This document shows, piece by piece, positions 9,581 through 17,583 of a stretch of 64,000 nucleotides of DNA. Location: contig NZ_UUPU01000027.1 in NCBI RefSeq assembly GCF_900591205.1, positions 62,001 through 126,000 of the forward strand, read 5' to 3'. This DNA is from Pseudomonas viridiflava. GTDB lineage: Bacteria; Pseudomonadota; Gammaproteobacteria; Pseudomonadales; Pseudomonadaceae. Position 1 is the stretch's first letter. Each line of letters opens with the position of its first letter. The position numbers and the translations under genes are program-made. The notes beneath the pieces are model-generated. The model was not told the origin of the DNA. It made no database searches and was given only the letters and a program-made list of their open reading frames with translations.

Positions 9581-9723
9581 GCCTGGAATTTGGCTCTTGA
9601 ACTTTTGTACTAAGTTCAAATAGATATAACCGTTATAACTGAATGACGAAGATGTTTTAAAAACAGTCCTTTACATCACAAATATGACACTACACTTCAA
9701 GTCAAGCGGCGTGATCCGCTTGC

Positions 9724-9775
9724 GACGAGCCTGAGATCCGATTCACCCGCTGCCAAGCCCCCTCTCAGGCTCGTC
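9724..9775. promoter_or_regulatory. Perfect 13-base inverted repeat upstream of the 9802 gene
   Basis: GACGAGCCTGAGA at 9724-9736 is exactly complementary to TCTCAGGCTCGTC at 9763-9775, with a 26-base loop. It ends 26 bases before the next start codon. It could be an operator or a hairpin in the leader; it lacks a T-run, so it is not a classical terminator. Confidence 0.55.
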
Positions 9776-9801
9776 GACCACTTTCACGGATTGAGGCTTG
9801 T

Positions 9802-10284
9802 ATGGGTATCGCCGCCAGCGAATTGTGTCGTTATGTGATCCGGCCGACGTTGATGTATCTGGGCCGCCATAACCAGACTGCCGAATCCCTGTTGCTGGGC
9901 ATTGCCGCCAGCCAGTCGGAACTCGGCTCGGCCTTGCACGACCGGCGCGGCCACGGCCTGTACAGCATCACCGAACCCCGCCACCGCGCCTTGTGGGACA
10001 ACTACCTGGCGCTGGACCCCGAGCGCGCCAGCCTGGTACGCGGGCTGGCCAGCCAACACGCCTTCCTCAGCGCGCCCCAACTTGAACTCACAGTCAACCT
10101 GCGTTACGCCACGGCGATCGCCTGGCTGCTGGTGGAACAGCACACGCCCGCACTGCCCCCACCGGGTGATGTTCTGGGTATGGCACGTATCTGGAAAGAA
10201 ATTTTTCATCCACAAGGAAGGCTGCGCGATTTCACTCAAGCGTGGCAAACCTGTGTTTCACCCATAAATCACGTGGTTTGCTGA
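9802..10284 (+). CDS. Phage-protein-like hypothetical (peptidoglycan-hydrolase-like motif)
   Basis: This 160-residue protein has a core with ESLLLGIAASQSELG, HGLYSITEPRHRALWDNYL and a helical C-terminus. That pattern (xESxLG..GLYQIEPxTHxDxWDNYL) is one I associate with hypothetical tail or lysis-region proteins of Pseudomonas phages, possibly with a lysozyme-like fold. No other phage genes surround it, so it may be a domesticated single gene. The start is supported by GAGG six bases upstream. Enzymatic activity is not established. Confidence 0.6.
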   Translation: MGIAASELCRYVIRPTLMYLGRHNQTAESLLLGIAASQSELGSALHDRRGHGLYSITEPRHRALWDNYLALDPERASLVRGLASQHAFLSAPQLELTVNLRYATAIAWLLVEQHTPALPPPGDVLGMARIWKEIFHPQGRLRDFTQAWQTCVSPINHVVC

Positions 10285-10430
10285 CCGGGCAATTTGCAAG
10301 ATTCGCCAAAAACACAGAATTTTGGTCGGATTGTCCTACAAAACCGCTCTATCTCCTGCATTACAGCCTATAGCGCGATCTTAAAATTGTTGATACTTTC
10401 CGCAGCGGTGATCACCACGGAGTTCTAATA

Positions 10431-11714
10431 ATGAAAAAAGTAATGCTCAAGACCACACTTAGCCTCGCCGTTGCCATGGCATCCTCCCAACTGTTCGCAA
10501 GCGGCTTTGCCCTCAATGAACAGAGCGTCAGCGGGATGGGTACGGGTTTCGCAGGTCGCTCTTCTTCTGCCGATGATGCAAGCACTGTTTACGGTAACCC
10601 TGCCGGTATGGCCCGCTTGAATGGCCAGCAAATCACCGGTGGTGTTGCAGCCATTGATGCCTCGACCGACATCAGCGATACCGGCGGCAACTCTCGCGGT
10701 TCCAACAAAGGTGACATGGTTCCGTTCACTGCGGTGCCATTCGGTTTCTACACCAACAAACTCAATGATCAGTGGGCCATCGGCTTCGGTGTCTATGCAC
10801 CGTTTGGCCTGGTGACCGACTATGAAAACGGCTTCCAGGGCCGTGGCTTCGGCAGCAAGAGCGAAGTGAAGGTCATGACCTTCCAGCCTACTGTCAGCTA
10901 CGCGTTCAACGACCGTGTGTCGATTGGTTTCGGCCCGACCATCAACCGGATTTCCGGCGTGCTGGAATCGGACAGGACCCTTAACCCGGCCGTCAGTGAC
11001 ACCAATGTCAAAATCAAGGGTGACGATACTGCCCTGGGCTTTAACGTTGGCGTATTGGTCCAGGCAACCGATACCACTCGCGTTGGCCTGACCTACCACT
11101 CGAAGGTCAAGTACAAGCTCGACGGCCACACCGAGGTATCGGGCCCTACGCCGACCCAGGGCTTCCTGCGTAACAACCGTTACGACGCCTCGCTGAAAAT
11201 CGACACCCCCGAGTCCTACGACCTGTCGGTGACCCAAGACCTGACCGACGCCTGGAAACTCTACGGCGGTGCCACCTGGACGCGCTGGAGTCGTCTGAAA
11301 GAGATCACCGTCAACAACGAAGGCGTCACAGCTGCCGGTGGCTTGCTGGCACCTAGCCAACTTAGCTCCATCACCGAAGAACAAAACTGGCACGACACCT
11401 GGGCCTACGCCGTGGGCACCTCGTACCAGCTGACCAAACAAGTGGTGCTGCGTACCGGCCTGACCTTCGACCAGTCGCCAACCAACAACACTGATCGTTC
11501 GCCACGCATCCCTACCGGCGACCGTACGATCTTCAGTGTGGGCCTTGGCTATAAAGTCATGGATAACATGACCATCGACCTCGCGTACTCGTACCTGCAA
11601 GAAGAAGACGTCAAGGTCAACCAGACTGCCAACCCGCCTTCGACGGCCAGCTACCGCGCCAAGTACGAAAACAGTGCCAACGGTTTCGGCCTGGGCATGA
11701 CCTACACCTTCTGA
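10431..11714 (+). CDS. FadL/OmpP1 family long-chain fatty acid outer-membrane transporter
   Basis: This is a 427-residue outer-membrane beta-barrel. A Sec signal peptide (KKVMLKTTLSLAVAMASSQLFA) is followed by the FadL-type plug start, SGFALNEQSVSGMGTGFAGRSS, and by the family motif YGNPAGMARL. The chain ends GLGMTYTF, with the C-terminal Phe needed for barrel insertion. FadL proteins import long-chain fatty acids or other hydrophobic compounds through a lateral opening. It is monocistronic: GGAG lies ahead of the ATG and a strong terminator follows. Position next to the GPx gene matches PA1287-PA1288 as I recall. Confidence 0.95.
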   Translation: MKKVMLKTTLSLAVAMASSQLFASGFALNEQSVSGMGTGFAGRSSSADDASTVYGNPAGMARLNGQQITGGVAAIDASTDISDTGGNSRGSNKGDMVPFTAVPFGFYTNKLNDQWAIGFGVYAPFGLVTDYENGFQGRGFGSKSEVKVMTFQPTVSYAFNDRVSIGFGPTINRISGVLESDRTLNPAVSDTNVKIKGDDTALGFNVGVLVQATDTTRVGLTYHSKVKYKLDGHTEVSGPTPTQGFLRNNRYDASLKIDTPESYDLSVTQDLTDAWKLYGGATWTRWSRLKEITVNNEGVTAAGGLLAPSQLSSITEEQNWHDTWAYAVGTSYQLTKQVVLRTGLTFDQSPTNNTDRSPRIPTGDRTIFSVGLGYKVMDNMTIDLAYSYLQEEDVKVNQTANPPSTASYRAKYENSANGFGLGMTYTF

Positions 11715-11727
11715 TCCGGAACGGTGT

Positions 11728-11767
11728 AAAAAAGCCCCGCTCTCCTGCATAGGAGGCGGGGCTTTTT
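11728..11767. terminator. Bidirectional terminator between fadL-like and GPx-like genes
   Basis: A-run, GC-rich stem AAAGCCCCGC..GCGGGGCTTT and T-run, between converging genes. Confidence 0.92.
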
Positions 11768-11779
11768 AGTGGCTGGCGA

Positions 11780-12334
11780 TCAAGGCTTTGACGCGATCGC
11801 CTGCTCCACCGCTTTGATCAGTTCCGGGCTGTCCGGCTTGGTCAGGCTGGAGAAATTGGCAATTACCTTGCCTTGACGGTCCACCACGTACTTGTAGAAA
11901 TTCCACTTCGGCGGCGTATCGGTCTGCTGCGCCAGCACCTTGAACAGGTGGACCGCGTCCGGCCCCTTGACCTTTTGCGGCTCGACCATGGTGAAGGTCA
12001 CGCCGTAATTCACGTAGCAGACCTTGGCGGTTTCTTCGCCGGTCTTGGCTTCCTGCTTGAAGTCATCGGACGGCACGCCGATCACCTCCAGCCCTTCGCC
12101 CTTGTAGCGCTGGTACAAGGCTTCGAGGCCCTTGAATTGCGGCGCGAACCCGCAAAAGCTGGCGGTATTGACGATGACCAGGGGCTTGCCAGCAAAGCGC
12201 TGGCACAGGTCGATGGATTCCTTGGCACGCAACTTGGGCAATTGGCCTTCGAGCAAGGGTGGGCAATCGGCGGCCATTGCCACGCCGCCAAAAGCAGCCA
12301 TCAGCACGGGAACTGCAAGCCAGCGCATCTGCAT
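11780..12334 (-). CDS. Periplasmic glutathione-peroxidase-like thiol peroxidase
   Basis: This 184-residue protein has a Sec signal ([18 protein letters not shown]) followed by a thioredoxin-fold GPx domain. The peroxidatic Cys lies in [12 protein letters not shown] and the Trp-Asn pair in PPKWNFYKY. The usual PCNQF loop reads PSDDFKQE, so the canonical Gln of the catalytic tetrad appears replaced by Asp. It probably reduces peroxides with a thiol partner rather than glutathione, because the signal peptide puts it in the periplasm (inference). ATG 12334 has AAAGGA upstream. It is the last gene of a possible transcript from the MFS gene. Confidence 0.88.
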   Translation of the reverse strand: MQMRWLAVPVLMAAFGGVAMAADCPPLLEGQLPKLRAKESIDLCQRFAGKPLVIVNTASFCGFAPQFKGLEALYQRYKGEGLEVIGVPSDDFKQEAKTGEETAKVCYVNYGVTFTMVEPQKVKGPDAVHLFKVLAQQTDTPPKWNFYKYVVDRQGKVIANFSSLTKPDSPELIKAVEQAIASKP

Positions 12335-12369
12335 GTCGAAACGTCCTTTAAAGAGTCCAGAGAACGAAC

Positions 12370-12489
12370 TTAACAGATCGACATACCCAGTTGCATCAAT
12401 GCCAGCCCGCCGTGCTGCCAGCCCCACCAGGCCAGCAGCATCAGCAATAACCCCGCAACGGCTATCAAACCGCGCACCGCTATGCTCAT
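12370..12489 (-). CDS. 39-residue membrane mini-protein coupled to the MFS gene
   Basis: This short ORF starts at the ATG that overlaps the MFS stop codon (ATGA) and reads 39 codons to TAA. The product has one strongly hydrophobic segment (about residues 8-23, ending MLLAWWGW) and a short tail ending QLGMSIC. GGAGG lies six bases before the start, inside the MFS gene. The coupling, hydrophobicity and start context argue for a real gene. It could be a small accessory subunit of the transporter (inference); I do not recognise a family. Confidence 0.6.
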   Translation of the reverse strand: MSIAVRGLIAVAGLLLMLLAWWGWQHGGLALMQLGMSIC

Positions 12490-13694
12490 GCCGCCTCCAT
12501 CTGCGCCTGCAAGCGCGCCACCGGCCGCTCACGCACCGGCCAGTTCAGGGCGGCGGCGAGCAGGCTCAAGAGAATCGCTACCTGCCAGATCAAATCGTAG
12601 TTGCCGGTTCGATCATAGACCACCCCGCCCAACCAGCCGCCAAGGAACGAACCCAGTTGGTGGAACAGAAACACGATCCCACCGAGCATCGAGAGGTTTC
12701 GTACACCAAACAGGGTCGCGACCGTGCCGTTGGTCAGCGGCACGGTGGACAACCACAGAAACCCCATGGCCATGCCGAACAGGTAGGCCGTGACCTGCGT
12801 GACCGGTGCCCACAGGAACAGCACGATCACCACCGCCCGCAGCAGGTACAAACCGGTCAGCAAGCGCGGCTTGGACATGCGCCCACCCAGCCACCCGGCG
12901 GTGTAGGTCCCAAAGATATTGAACAGCCCGATCAGCGCCAACACCGTGGTGCCGACGGTGGCCGGCAAGTGCTGGTCCACCAGATAAGCCGGCAGGTGCA
13001 CTCCGATAAACACCACTTGGAAACCACAGACGAAAAAGCCGAAGGCCAGCAGCCAGAACCCGGAGTGGGAGCAGGCTTCCTTCAAGGCTTCGCGCAAGGT
13101 TTGCTGGCCCGCCATTACCGGCAGCGGCCGGTCTTTGAGCATGGCCACCAATGGCAAGATCAGCGCCACCATCAAGCCCAGCGCGAGCAACGCTGCCGAC
13201 CAGCCCAACCAGCTGATGAGGCCCAAGGTGCCCGGCACCATGGCGAATTGGCCGAAGGAACCTGCGGCGCTGGCAACCCCCATGGCCATACTGCGTTTTT
13301 CCGGCGCCACGGCACGCCCGACCACACCGAGAATCACCGAGAACGAGGTGCCGGACAGGCCAATACCAATCAACAAGCCCGCACTCAGCGATAACGACCA
13401 TGCCGAATCGGACATGCCCATCAACACCAGCCCCACGGCGTACAACACGCCGCCGACGAACACCGCCTTGGTAGCGCCGAACCGGTCGGCCAAGGCGCCG
13501 GTAAACGGCTGCGCCAGACCCCAGATCAGGTTTTGCAGGGCGATAGCAAAGGCAAACGTCTCACGGCCCCAGCCGAATTCGCTGCTCATCGGCGCCAGAA
13601 ACAGGCCGAAACCGTGCCGCACACCCAGGGACAACGCCAGGATCAGCGCACTCCCCACAAGAATCCAGCCACTGGTGCGCCACATCGAGGTCAT
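12486..13694 (-). CDS. MFS transporter, MarR-linked
   Basis: This 402-residue major facilitator has 12 predicted helices and the motif-A loop [11 protein letters not shown] after helix 2. It begins [20 protein letters not shown] and resembles the oxalate/formate-like or YbfB-type MFS carriers. The substrate cannot be read from sequence. Upstream, 17 bases before the ATG, lies a GCGGGTATATACCCGC palindrome whose core is repeated before the adjacent marR-type gene, so the carrier is probably derepressed by that regulator's ligand. The gene overlaps the downstream mini-ORF by ATGA. Confidence 0.9.
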   Translation of the reverse strand: MTSMWRTSGWILVGSALILALSLGVRHGFGLFLAPMSSEFGWGRETFAFAIALQNLIWGLAQPFTGALADRFGATKAVFVGGVLYAVGLVLMGMSDSAWSLSLSAGLLIGIGLSGTSFSVILGVVGRAVAPEKRSMAMGVASAAGSFGQFAMVPGTLGLISWLGWSAALLALGLMVALILPLVAMLKDRPLPVMAGQQTLREALKEACSHSGFWLLAFGFFVCGFQVVFIGVHLPAYLVDQHLPATVGTTVLALIGLFNIFGTYTAGWLGGRMSKPRLLTGLYLLRAVVIVLFLWAPVTQVTAYLFGMAMGFLWLSTVPLTNGTVATLFGVRNLSMLGGIVFLFHQLGSFLGGWLGGVVYDRTGNYDLIWQVAILLSLLAAALNWPVRERPVARLQAQMEAA

Positions 13695-13710
13695 TTCTTA
13701 TTCTCCGTTC

Positions 13711-13726
13711 GCGGGTATATACCCGC
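13711..13726. promoter_or_regulatory. MarR-type operator palindrome upstream of MFS
   Basis: GCGGGTATATACCCGC is a perfect 16-base palindrome, 17 bases upstream of the MFS start codon. The same GTATATACCCGC core recurs at 14161 before the marR-type gene. Confidence 0.75.
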
Positions 13727-13748
13727 TTGTATTCGAACAAACCCGCGT

Positions 13749-14153
13749 TCAGGCGAGCTCATCCAGCAAGGCCAACAGGGTTTCGCGTTTTTCCGCGCCC
13801 AATTGATCAATCAATTTCTGTTGCGCCGCTTCCCACGCCGGCAATGCGGCGGCCAGTCGCTCTTCACCGGCTGCGGTCAACAGCACCAGGCGGTTGCGCA
13901 GGTCATCGCCCTCGACCAACTCCACCAGACCCTCGCCTTCCAGCACCCGCAGGTTGCGCCCCAGGGTGCTGCGATCCAGGCCCATGGCTTCGGCCAGGCT
14001 GGAAATGCTCGGTTGGTCAAGACGCTGCAAGTTACACAGCAGAGAATACTGGGCGACGTTGATCCCGAAGCCGTCGAGAGCGCCGTCGTAATGCCTGCTG
14101 ACGCCACGGGCGGCACGTCGCAGGTTAGTGCATAAACATTGGGAGGCAAGCAT
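13749..14153 (-). CDS. MarR family transcriptional regulator
   Basis: This 134-residue winged-helix repressor has the recognition region ISSLAEAMGLDRSTLGRNLRVLEGEGLV followed by the wing DLRNRLVLLTAAGEERL, typical of MarR proteins that bind as dimers and release DNA on binding a small ligand. Helical ends form the dimer interface. It is 54 bases upstream of the MFS gene on the same strand, and both start regions carry matching palindromes, so it likely represses itself and the transporter. No Shine-Dalgarno is visible before ATG 14153; the operator core begins only eight bases upstream. Confidence 0.92.
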   Translation of the reverse strand: MLASQCLCTNLRRAARGVSRHYDGALDGFGINVAQYSLLCNLQRLDQPSISSLAEAMGLDRSTLGRNLRVLEGEGLVELVEGDDLRNRLVLLTAAGEERLAAALPAWEAAQQKLIDQLGAEKRETLLALLDELA

Positions 14154-14160
14154 GGAACGT

Positions 14161-14172
14161 GTATATACCCGC
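14161..14172. promoter_or_regulatory. Second MarR-type operator
   Basis: GTATATACCCGC matches the right side and core of the 13711-13726 palindrome; the left arm is degenerate (CGT instead of GCGG). It lies immediately upstream of the marR-type start codon, consistent with autorepression. Confidence 0.6.
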
Positions 14173-14195
14173 GATTAAGGAAATGCAAGAAAGTG

Positions 14196-14924
14196 TTACA
14201 GCGCCAGACCGACCAATACCGCGACTTCCAACAACTCCAGCAAGGCGCCGGCCGTATCGCCGGTGGTGCCACCCAGGCGATTGAGCATCAGTTGGCGCAA
14301 GCCCATAAAGCACAAGGCCGCGAGCAAAACGGCAATCCCGCCACTGAAGCCACCGATCAGGATGCAGGCCAGCCCGCTGAGGACCAACACCTGTTGGCCG
14401 ACAACCCGCGGTAAGTGATCCGACAATGCCTGGCCCAACCCTCCAGCGCGCACATACCGCGTGGTAAGAAACAACGCCAGCATCGACGCCCGGCCGATCA
14501 GCGGCGCGAGGATCAACGCTGCGCCATTGTGCTGCTCGATCAGAGCCACCAACGCCGTGAACTTGAGCAGCAACACCAGGCCCAGGGTAACCACCGCAAT
14601 CGGCCCGCTGCGCGGGTCTTTCATGATGGTGAGGGTACGCTCGCGGTCGCCAAAGCCACCCAGCCAGGCGTCGGCGCTGTCCGCCAGGCCGTCCAGGTGC
14701 AGACCGCCGCTGAGCAACACCCAGGCCGTCAGCAATAGCGCGGCATGCAACAACAACGGCGCGCCGAGCAACGCGCTGTTCAGCCCCCATAACAGCAAGC
14801 CGAACAACAGCCCGACCACCGGATAAAACAGCAGCGAACGCCCCAGTTCCTGAGGCTGCGGCATGCCCGGCAGACGAATCGGCAGGCTGCTGAGAAATTG
14901 CAGGGCGATCCAGAATGGCAGCAT
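14196..14924 (-). CDS. cobS: Adenosylcobinamide-GDP ribazoletransferase (cobalamin synthase)
   Basis: This 242-residue polytopic membrane enzyme is also called CobV. It joins adenosylcobinamide-GDP with alpha-ribazole(-5'-phosphate) in the last assembly stage of cobalamin. Conserved stretches are LHLDGLADSADAWLGG, the KDPRSGP loop and GGTTGDTAGALLE, with hydrophobic helices between. The start, ATG 14924, is two bases past the cobC stop, so translation is probably coupled. It is the last gene of the cob cluster. Confidence 0.95.
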   Translation of the reverse strand: MLPFWIALQFLSSLPIRLPGMPQPQELGRSLLFYPVVGLLFGLLLWGLNSALLGAPLLLHAALLLTAWVLLSGGLHLDGLADSADAWLGGFGDRERTLTIMKDPRSGPIAVVTLGLVLLLKFTALVALIEQHNGAALILAPLIGRASMLALFLTTRYVRAGGLGQALSDHLPRVVGQQVLVLSGLACILIGGFSGGIAVLLAALCFMGLRQLMLNRLGGTTGDTAGALLELLEVAVLVGLAL

Positions 14925-14926
14925 GT

Positions 14927-15502
14927 TTACTCGACTTCCTTTAATACGCCGTGCGCTGCGACCTGCAGACTGAACAGCCCACCGTGGCCGACTTCGACAT
15001 TCAGCAACTGTTCCCGAGGCAAACCCCGCGCTTGCGCCAGCAGCAAGCGCATCACACCACCGTGGCTGATCAGCAACACGCGCTCACCGGCATACGCCTG
15101 ATGCAAACGTAGGACGGCGCCGAGGACGCGTTCGGAAAACTCGCTAACCGGCTCACCCTCAGGCGGCGTGAAGCTGTAGGGATCCGCCCAGAACAGGCCC
15201 AACCCTTCGGCATCGGTTTGCATCAGCGCCGCCGCACTGTGCCCTTCCCAGGCGCCGAAATGCAGCTCTTGCAGGTCCTTTTCCAGGCTGACCGGCACCT
15301 TGAGTTGCGCGCCCAATTGCTGGGCAAACAACGCGCAACGTTGCAGCGGCGAACTGATCAACCGATCCCACGGCCCACGCGCCACCACGGCAGCGCGCAT
15401 CTGCGCCCAGCCCCTGTCGGTCAGTGCGTCATCGAGGCTGCCGCGCAGACCGCCGCCCAGTTCGGTTTCGCCGTGGCGCAGGAGGTCCAGGTGCAAGGTC
15501 AT
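14927..15502 (-). CDS. cobC: Alpha-ribazole phosphatase, histidine phosphatase family
   Basis: This 191-residue phosphoglycerate-mutase-like phosphatase has the catalytic phospho-histidine in LLRHGET, the arginine in SSPLQRC, and the second histidine in LISHGGVMR. In the pathway it dephosphorylates alpha-ribazole-5'-phosphate or adenosylcobalamin-5'-phosphate. The start codon overlaps the cobT stop (ATGA), and cobS follows after two bases. In Pseudomonas nomenclature the name cobC is also used for the threonine-phosphate decarboxylase; here it follows the Salmonella usage. Confidence 0.93.
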   Translation of the reverse strand: MTLHLDLLRHGETELGGGLRGSLDDALTDRGWAQMRAAVVARGPWDRLISSPLQRCALFAQQLGAQLKVPVSLEKDLQELHFGAWEGHSAAALMQTDAEGLGLFWADPYSFTPPEGEPVSEFSERVLGAVLRLHQAYAGERVLLISHGGVMRLLLAQARGLPREQLLNVEVGHGGLFSLQVAAHGVLKEVE

Positions 15503-16554
15503 GCCGGGCGATCTGCCACGGCAGCTTCAGCGAACGTCGCCATCTGCCCGTGCAGCGCGCACGCCAGACGCAACAACGGCACTGCCAGCGCAGCGCCACT
15601 GCCCTCGCCCAGGCGCAGGCCGAGTTCCAGCAGCGGCTGTGCCTCGAGGCTTTGCAGCACATGACGATGGCCAGGCTCGGCGCCACGATGGCCAAACAAC
15701 AGCCATTCGCGGCAGCCCGGGTTCAAACGGGTGGCGACCAACGCGGCGACGGTGCAGATAAAGCCGTCCACCAGCAGCACGATGCCTTCCTGGGCACAGG
15801 CCAGATAGGCCCCCACCAGCGCCGCAATCTCAAAACCACCGAGATTGAACAGGGTTTGCAACGCATCCCCACGCTGCGCCGCATGCAACGCCAACGCGCG
15901 CTCGATCACCGCAACCTTGTGGCTGACGCCCTGAGCATTCAACCCGGTGCCCGGCCCCGTGAGGTCACTGACCTGACAGTCGAGCAGAGCACACGCCAAC
16001 GCACTGGCAGCGGTGGTGTTGCCGATGCCCATTTCGCCGCCGATAAACAACTGCGCACCGTTTTCACCAGCGCGCAACACACTGTCCCGACCGGCTTGCA
16101 GCGCCAGGCGCCCTTGAGCGACAGTCATTGCCGGCCCTTTGACGAAATTCGCCGTACCCGCGCCAATGTTCAGGTGACGCACACCCGGCAAGTTCAGCGA
16201 GGGGGTGACCGTGCCGAGGTCGACCACTTCCAGCTGCGCCTCCAACTGGCGCGCCAACACACTGATGGCCGCACCGCCGGTGACAAAGTTATGCAGCATC
16301 TGCCCGGTCACTTCCTGGGGAAACGCCGACACCCCCTCCGCGACCACACCGTGATCACCGGCAAAAATCGCAATCCACACCTGCTCCACCGACGGCTTGA
16401 CCCGCCCCTGCAACCCAGCCAACTGCACCGCCAGCGCCTCCAGCTGGCCGAGGGAACCGGCAGGTTTGGTCAATTGTTGCTGGCGTGCCAGGGCGCTTTC
16501 GTATGCTTGGGCGTCGATTGCCTTACAAGGGTTGAGCCACCAGGTGTCAGTCAT
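15499..16554 (-). CDS. cobT: Nicotinate-nucleotide--dimethylbenzimidazole phosphoribosyltransferase
   Basis: This 351-residue enzyme makes alpha-ribazole-5'-phosphate from dimethylbenzimidazole, the base supplied by BluB in the same cluster. Family signatures are [12 protein letters not shown] near the N-terminus, [32 protein letters not shown], and [10 protein letters not shown], which holds the catalytic glutamate. ATG 16554 overlaps the cobU stop as ATGA. A longer frame to 16641 exists but is inside cobU and unnecessary. It is called cobU in the P. denitrificans scheme. Confidence 0.96.
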   Translation of the reverse strand: MTDTWWLNPCKAIDAQAYESALARQQQLTKPAGSLGQLEALAVQLAGLQGRVKPSVEQVWIAIFAGDHGVVAEGVSAFPQEVTGQMLHNFVTGGAAISVLARQLEAQLEVVDLGTVTPSLNLPGVRHLNIGAGTANFVKGPAMTVAQGRLALQAGRDSVLRAGENGAQLFIGGEMGIGNTTAASALACALLDCQVSDLTGPGTGLNAQGVSHKVAVIERALALHAAQRGDALQTLFNLGGFEIAALVGAYLACAQEGIVLLVDGFICTVAALVATRLNPGCREWLLFGHRGAEPGHRHVLQSLEAQPLLELGLRLGEGSGAALAVPLLRLACALHGQMATFAEAAVADRPA

Positions 16555-17072
16555 AACGCAGTACCTTTCAAAGTCAGGGGCAGGCCGGCAACCGTCAGGA
16601 CAACACGCTGACAGCGCTCGGCCAAAGCTTGATGCAGCCAACCGGCTTCATCCACATAGCGGCGAGTCAATTCGCCCAGCGGCACGACACCCAGACCGGT
16701 CTCGTTGCTGACAAAAATGATTTCCCCCGGCAGCGCGACCAGGGTTTGCAGCAGTTGGTCACGCTCGAACGCCAGGCGCGCCGAGTCTTCAAGCATCAGC
16801 AGATTGGTCAGCCAGAGGGTCAGGCAGTCCACCAACAGGCAGCGACCGGCCGCCGCGTTTTCACGCAGTACGCGTGCGAGCGCCACAGGCTCTTCAATCA
16901 GCCCCCAGTGATCCGGGCGACGCTGACGATGCAGGGCGACGCGCTCGGTCATCTCACCATCCAGCGGTTGGCTGGTGGCGATATAGATGACGGGCAAACC
17001 GCTCTCGCTGGCGAGCTTTTCGGCCAGGCGGCTTTTGCCTGAACGGGCACCGCCGAGGATCAGTTGCTGCAT
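16551..17072 (-). CDS. cobU: Adenosylcobinamide kinase / adenosylcobinamide-phosphate guanylyltransferase
   Basis: The bifunctional enzyme (CobP in the P. denitrificans scheme), 173 residues, phosphorylates adenosylcobinamide and then transfers GMP to it. The N-terminal P-loop [12 protein letters not shown], the substrate loop HRQRRPDHW with the guanylylated histidine, DCLTLWLTN, and [11 protein letters not shown] are all intact. It is the first gene of the downstream cob block (cobU-cobT-cobC-cobS), separated from cobQ by about 510 bases of repeats, so it may need its own promoter. Confidence 0.96.
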   Translation of the reverse strand: MQQLILGGARSGKSRLAEKLASESGLPVIYIATSQPLDGEMTERVALHRQRRPDHWGLIEEPVALARVLRENAAAGRCLLVDCLTLWLTNLLMLEDSARLAFERDQLLQTLVALPGEIIFVSNETGLGVVPLGELTRRYVDEAGWLHQALAERCQRVVLTVAGLPLTLKGTAL

Positions 17073-17170
17073 GGAAAGCCACCTTTTTCGGCCTGCTGAA
17101 CGTTTGAAACTTTCACCCTCGCGTGTGGAAGTGGTGCGTCAGGTGGATAGTGGTCGGCTGCCAGGCCGCC

Positions 17171-17194
17171 ATCGCAGGCAAGCCAGCTCCCACA
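17171..17194. repeat. Single REP unit
   Basis: ATCGCAGGCAAGCCAGCTCC plus CACA, the same unit as in the 6151 and 39909 REPINs, here without an inverted partner. It lies in the cobQ-cobU gap. Confidence 0.88.
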
Positions 17195-17265
17195 GAAGAG
17201 CAGATCAGCTTTTGATTTGGCTTTTGACTTTGATCTCAAGCGCCCCGTTAAACCACGCCGGCCGA

Positions 17266-17460
17266 ACGCAGGTTTGAATCCGTGGGTAACCCGGCAGGAC
17301 GCCGGGTTAGCCGCGCGGGGCCAAGGATGGCCCATCGCGGCGGCCCACGGATTCGAGCCTGCGTGAGGGCACACCAAGCCTAGGCGAGGTGCCGAGTGGT
17401 GGGGCGAAGACCTTTTGGTTACTTTTGGGTCTTTCCAAAAGTGACCCGCTGTAAGAGCGG
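17266..17460. repeat. Hairpin-rich non-coding repeat element in the cobQ-cobU gap
   Basis: The element has 21-base terminal arms (17266-17286 and 17344-17364) complementary except for about two bases. An inner stem AACCCGGC..GCCGGGTT lies inside them, and a second hairpin CTTTTGG..CCAAAAG lies near 17412-17440. The TTTTGGTTACTTTTGGG phrase is one I recall from dispersed intergenic repeats of fluorescens-group genomes (R178-like; recall, not checked). Open frames across it are shadows. Confidence 0.6.
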
Positions 17461-17512
17461 AACCCTCATCAGCCGTTACCGCAGCAACAGATGTGCACAC
17501 CGACACACCGTC

Positions 17513-17536
17513 TTCGCGGGCAAGCCCGCTCCCACA
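17513..17536. repeat. Single REP unit, GGGCAAGCCCGC type
   Basis: TTCGCGGGCAAGCCCGCTCC plus CACA, 47 bases after the cobQ stop codon (minus strand). Confidence 0.85.
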
Positions 17537-17583
17537 GAAAAGCCGATCAGCTTTTGTCCAACCACAAGGCCGCACGCCCACCG

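Noticed and set aside
9660..9700. Sigma-70 promoter around TTTACA / TACACT
   Set aside because: The hexamers are 15 bases apart and the match is weak, so I do not list it.
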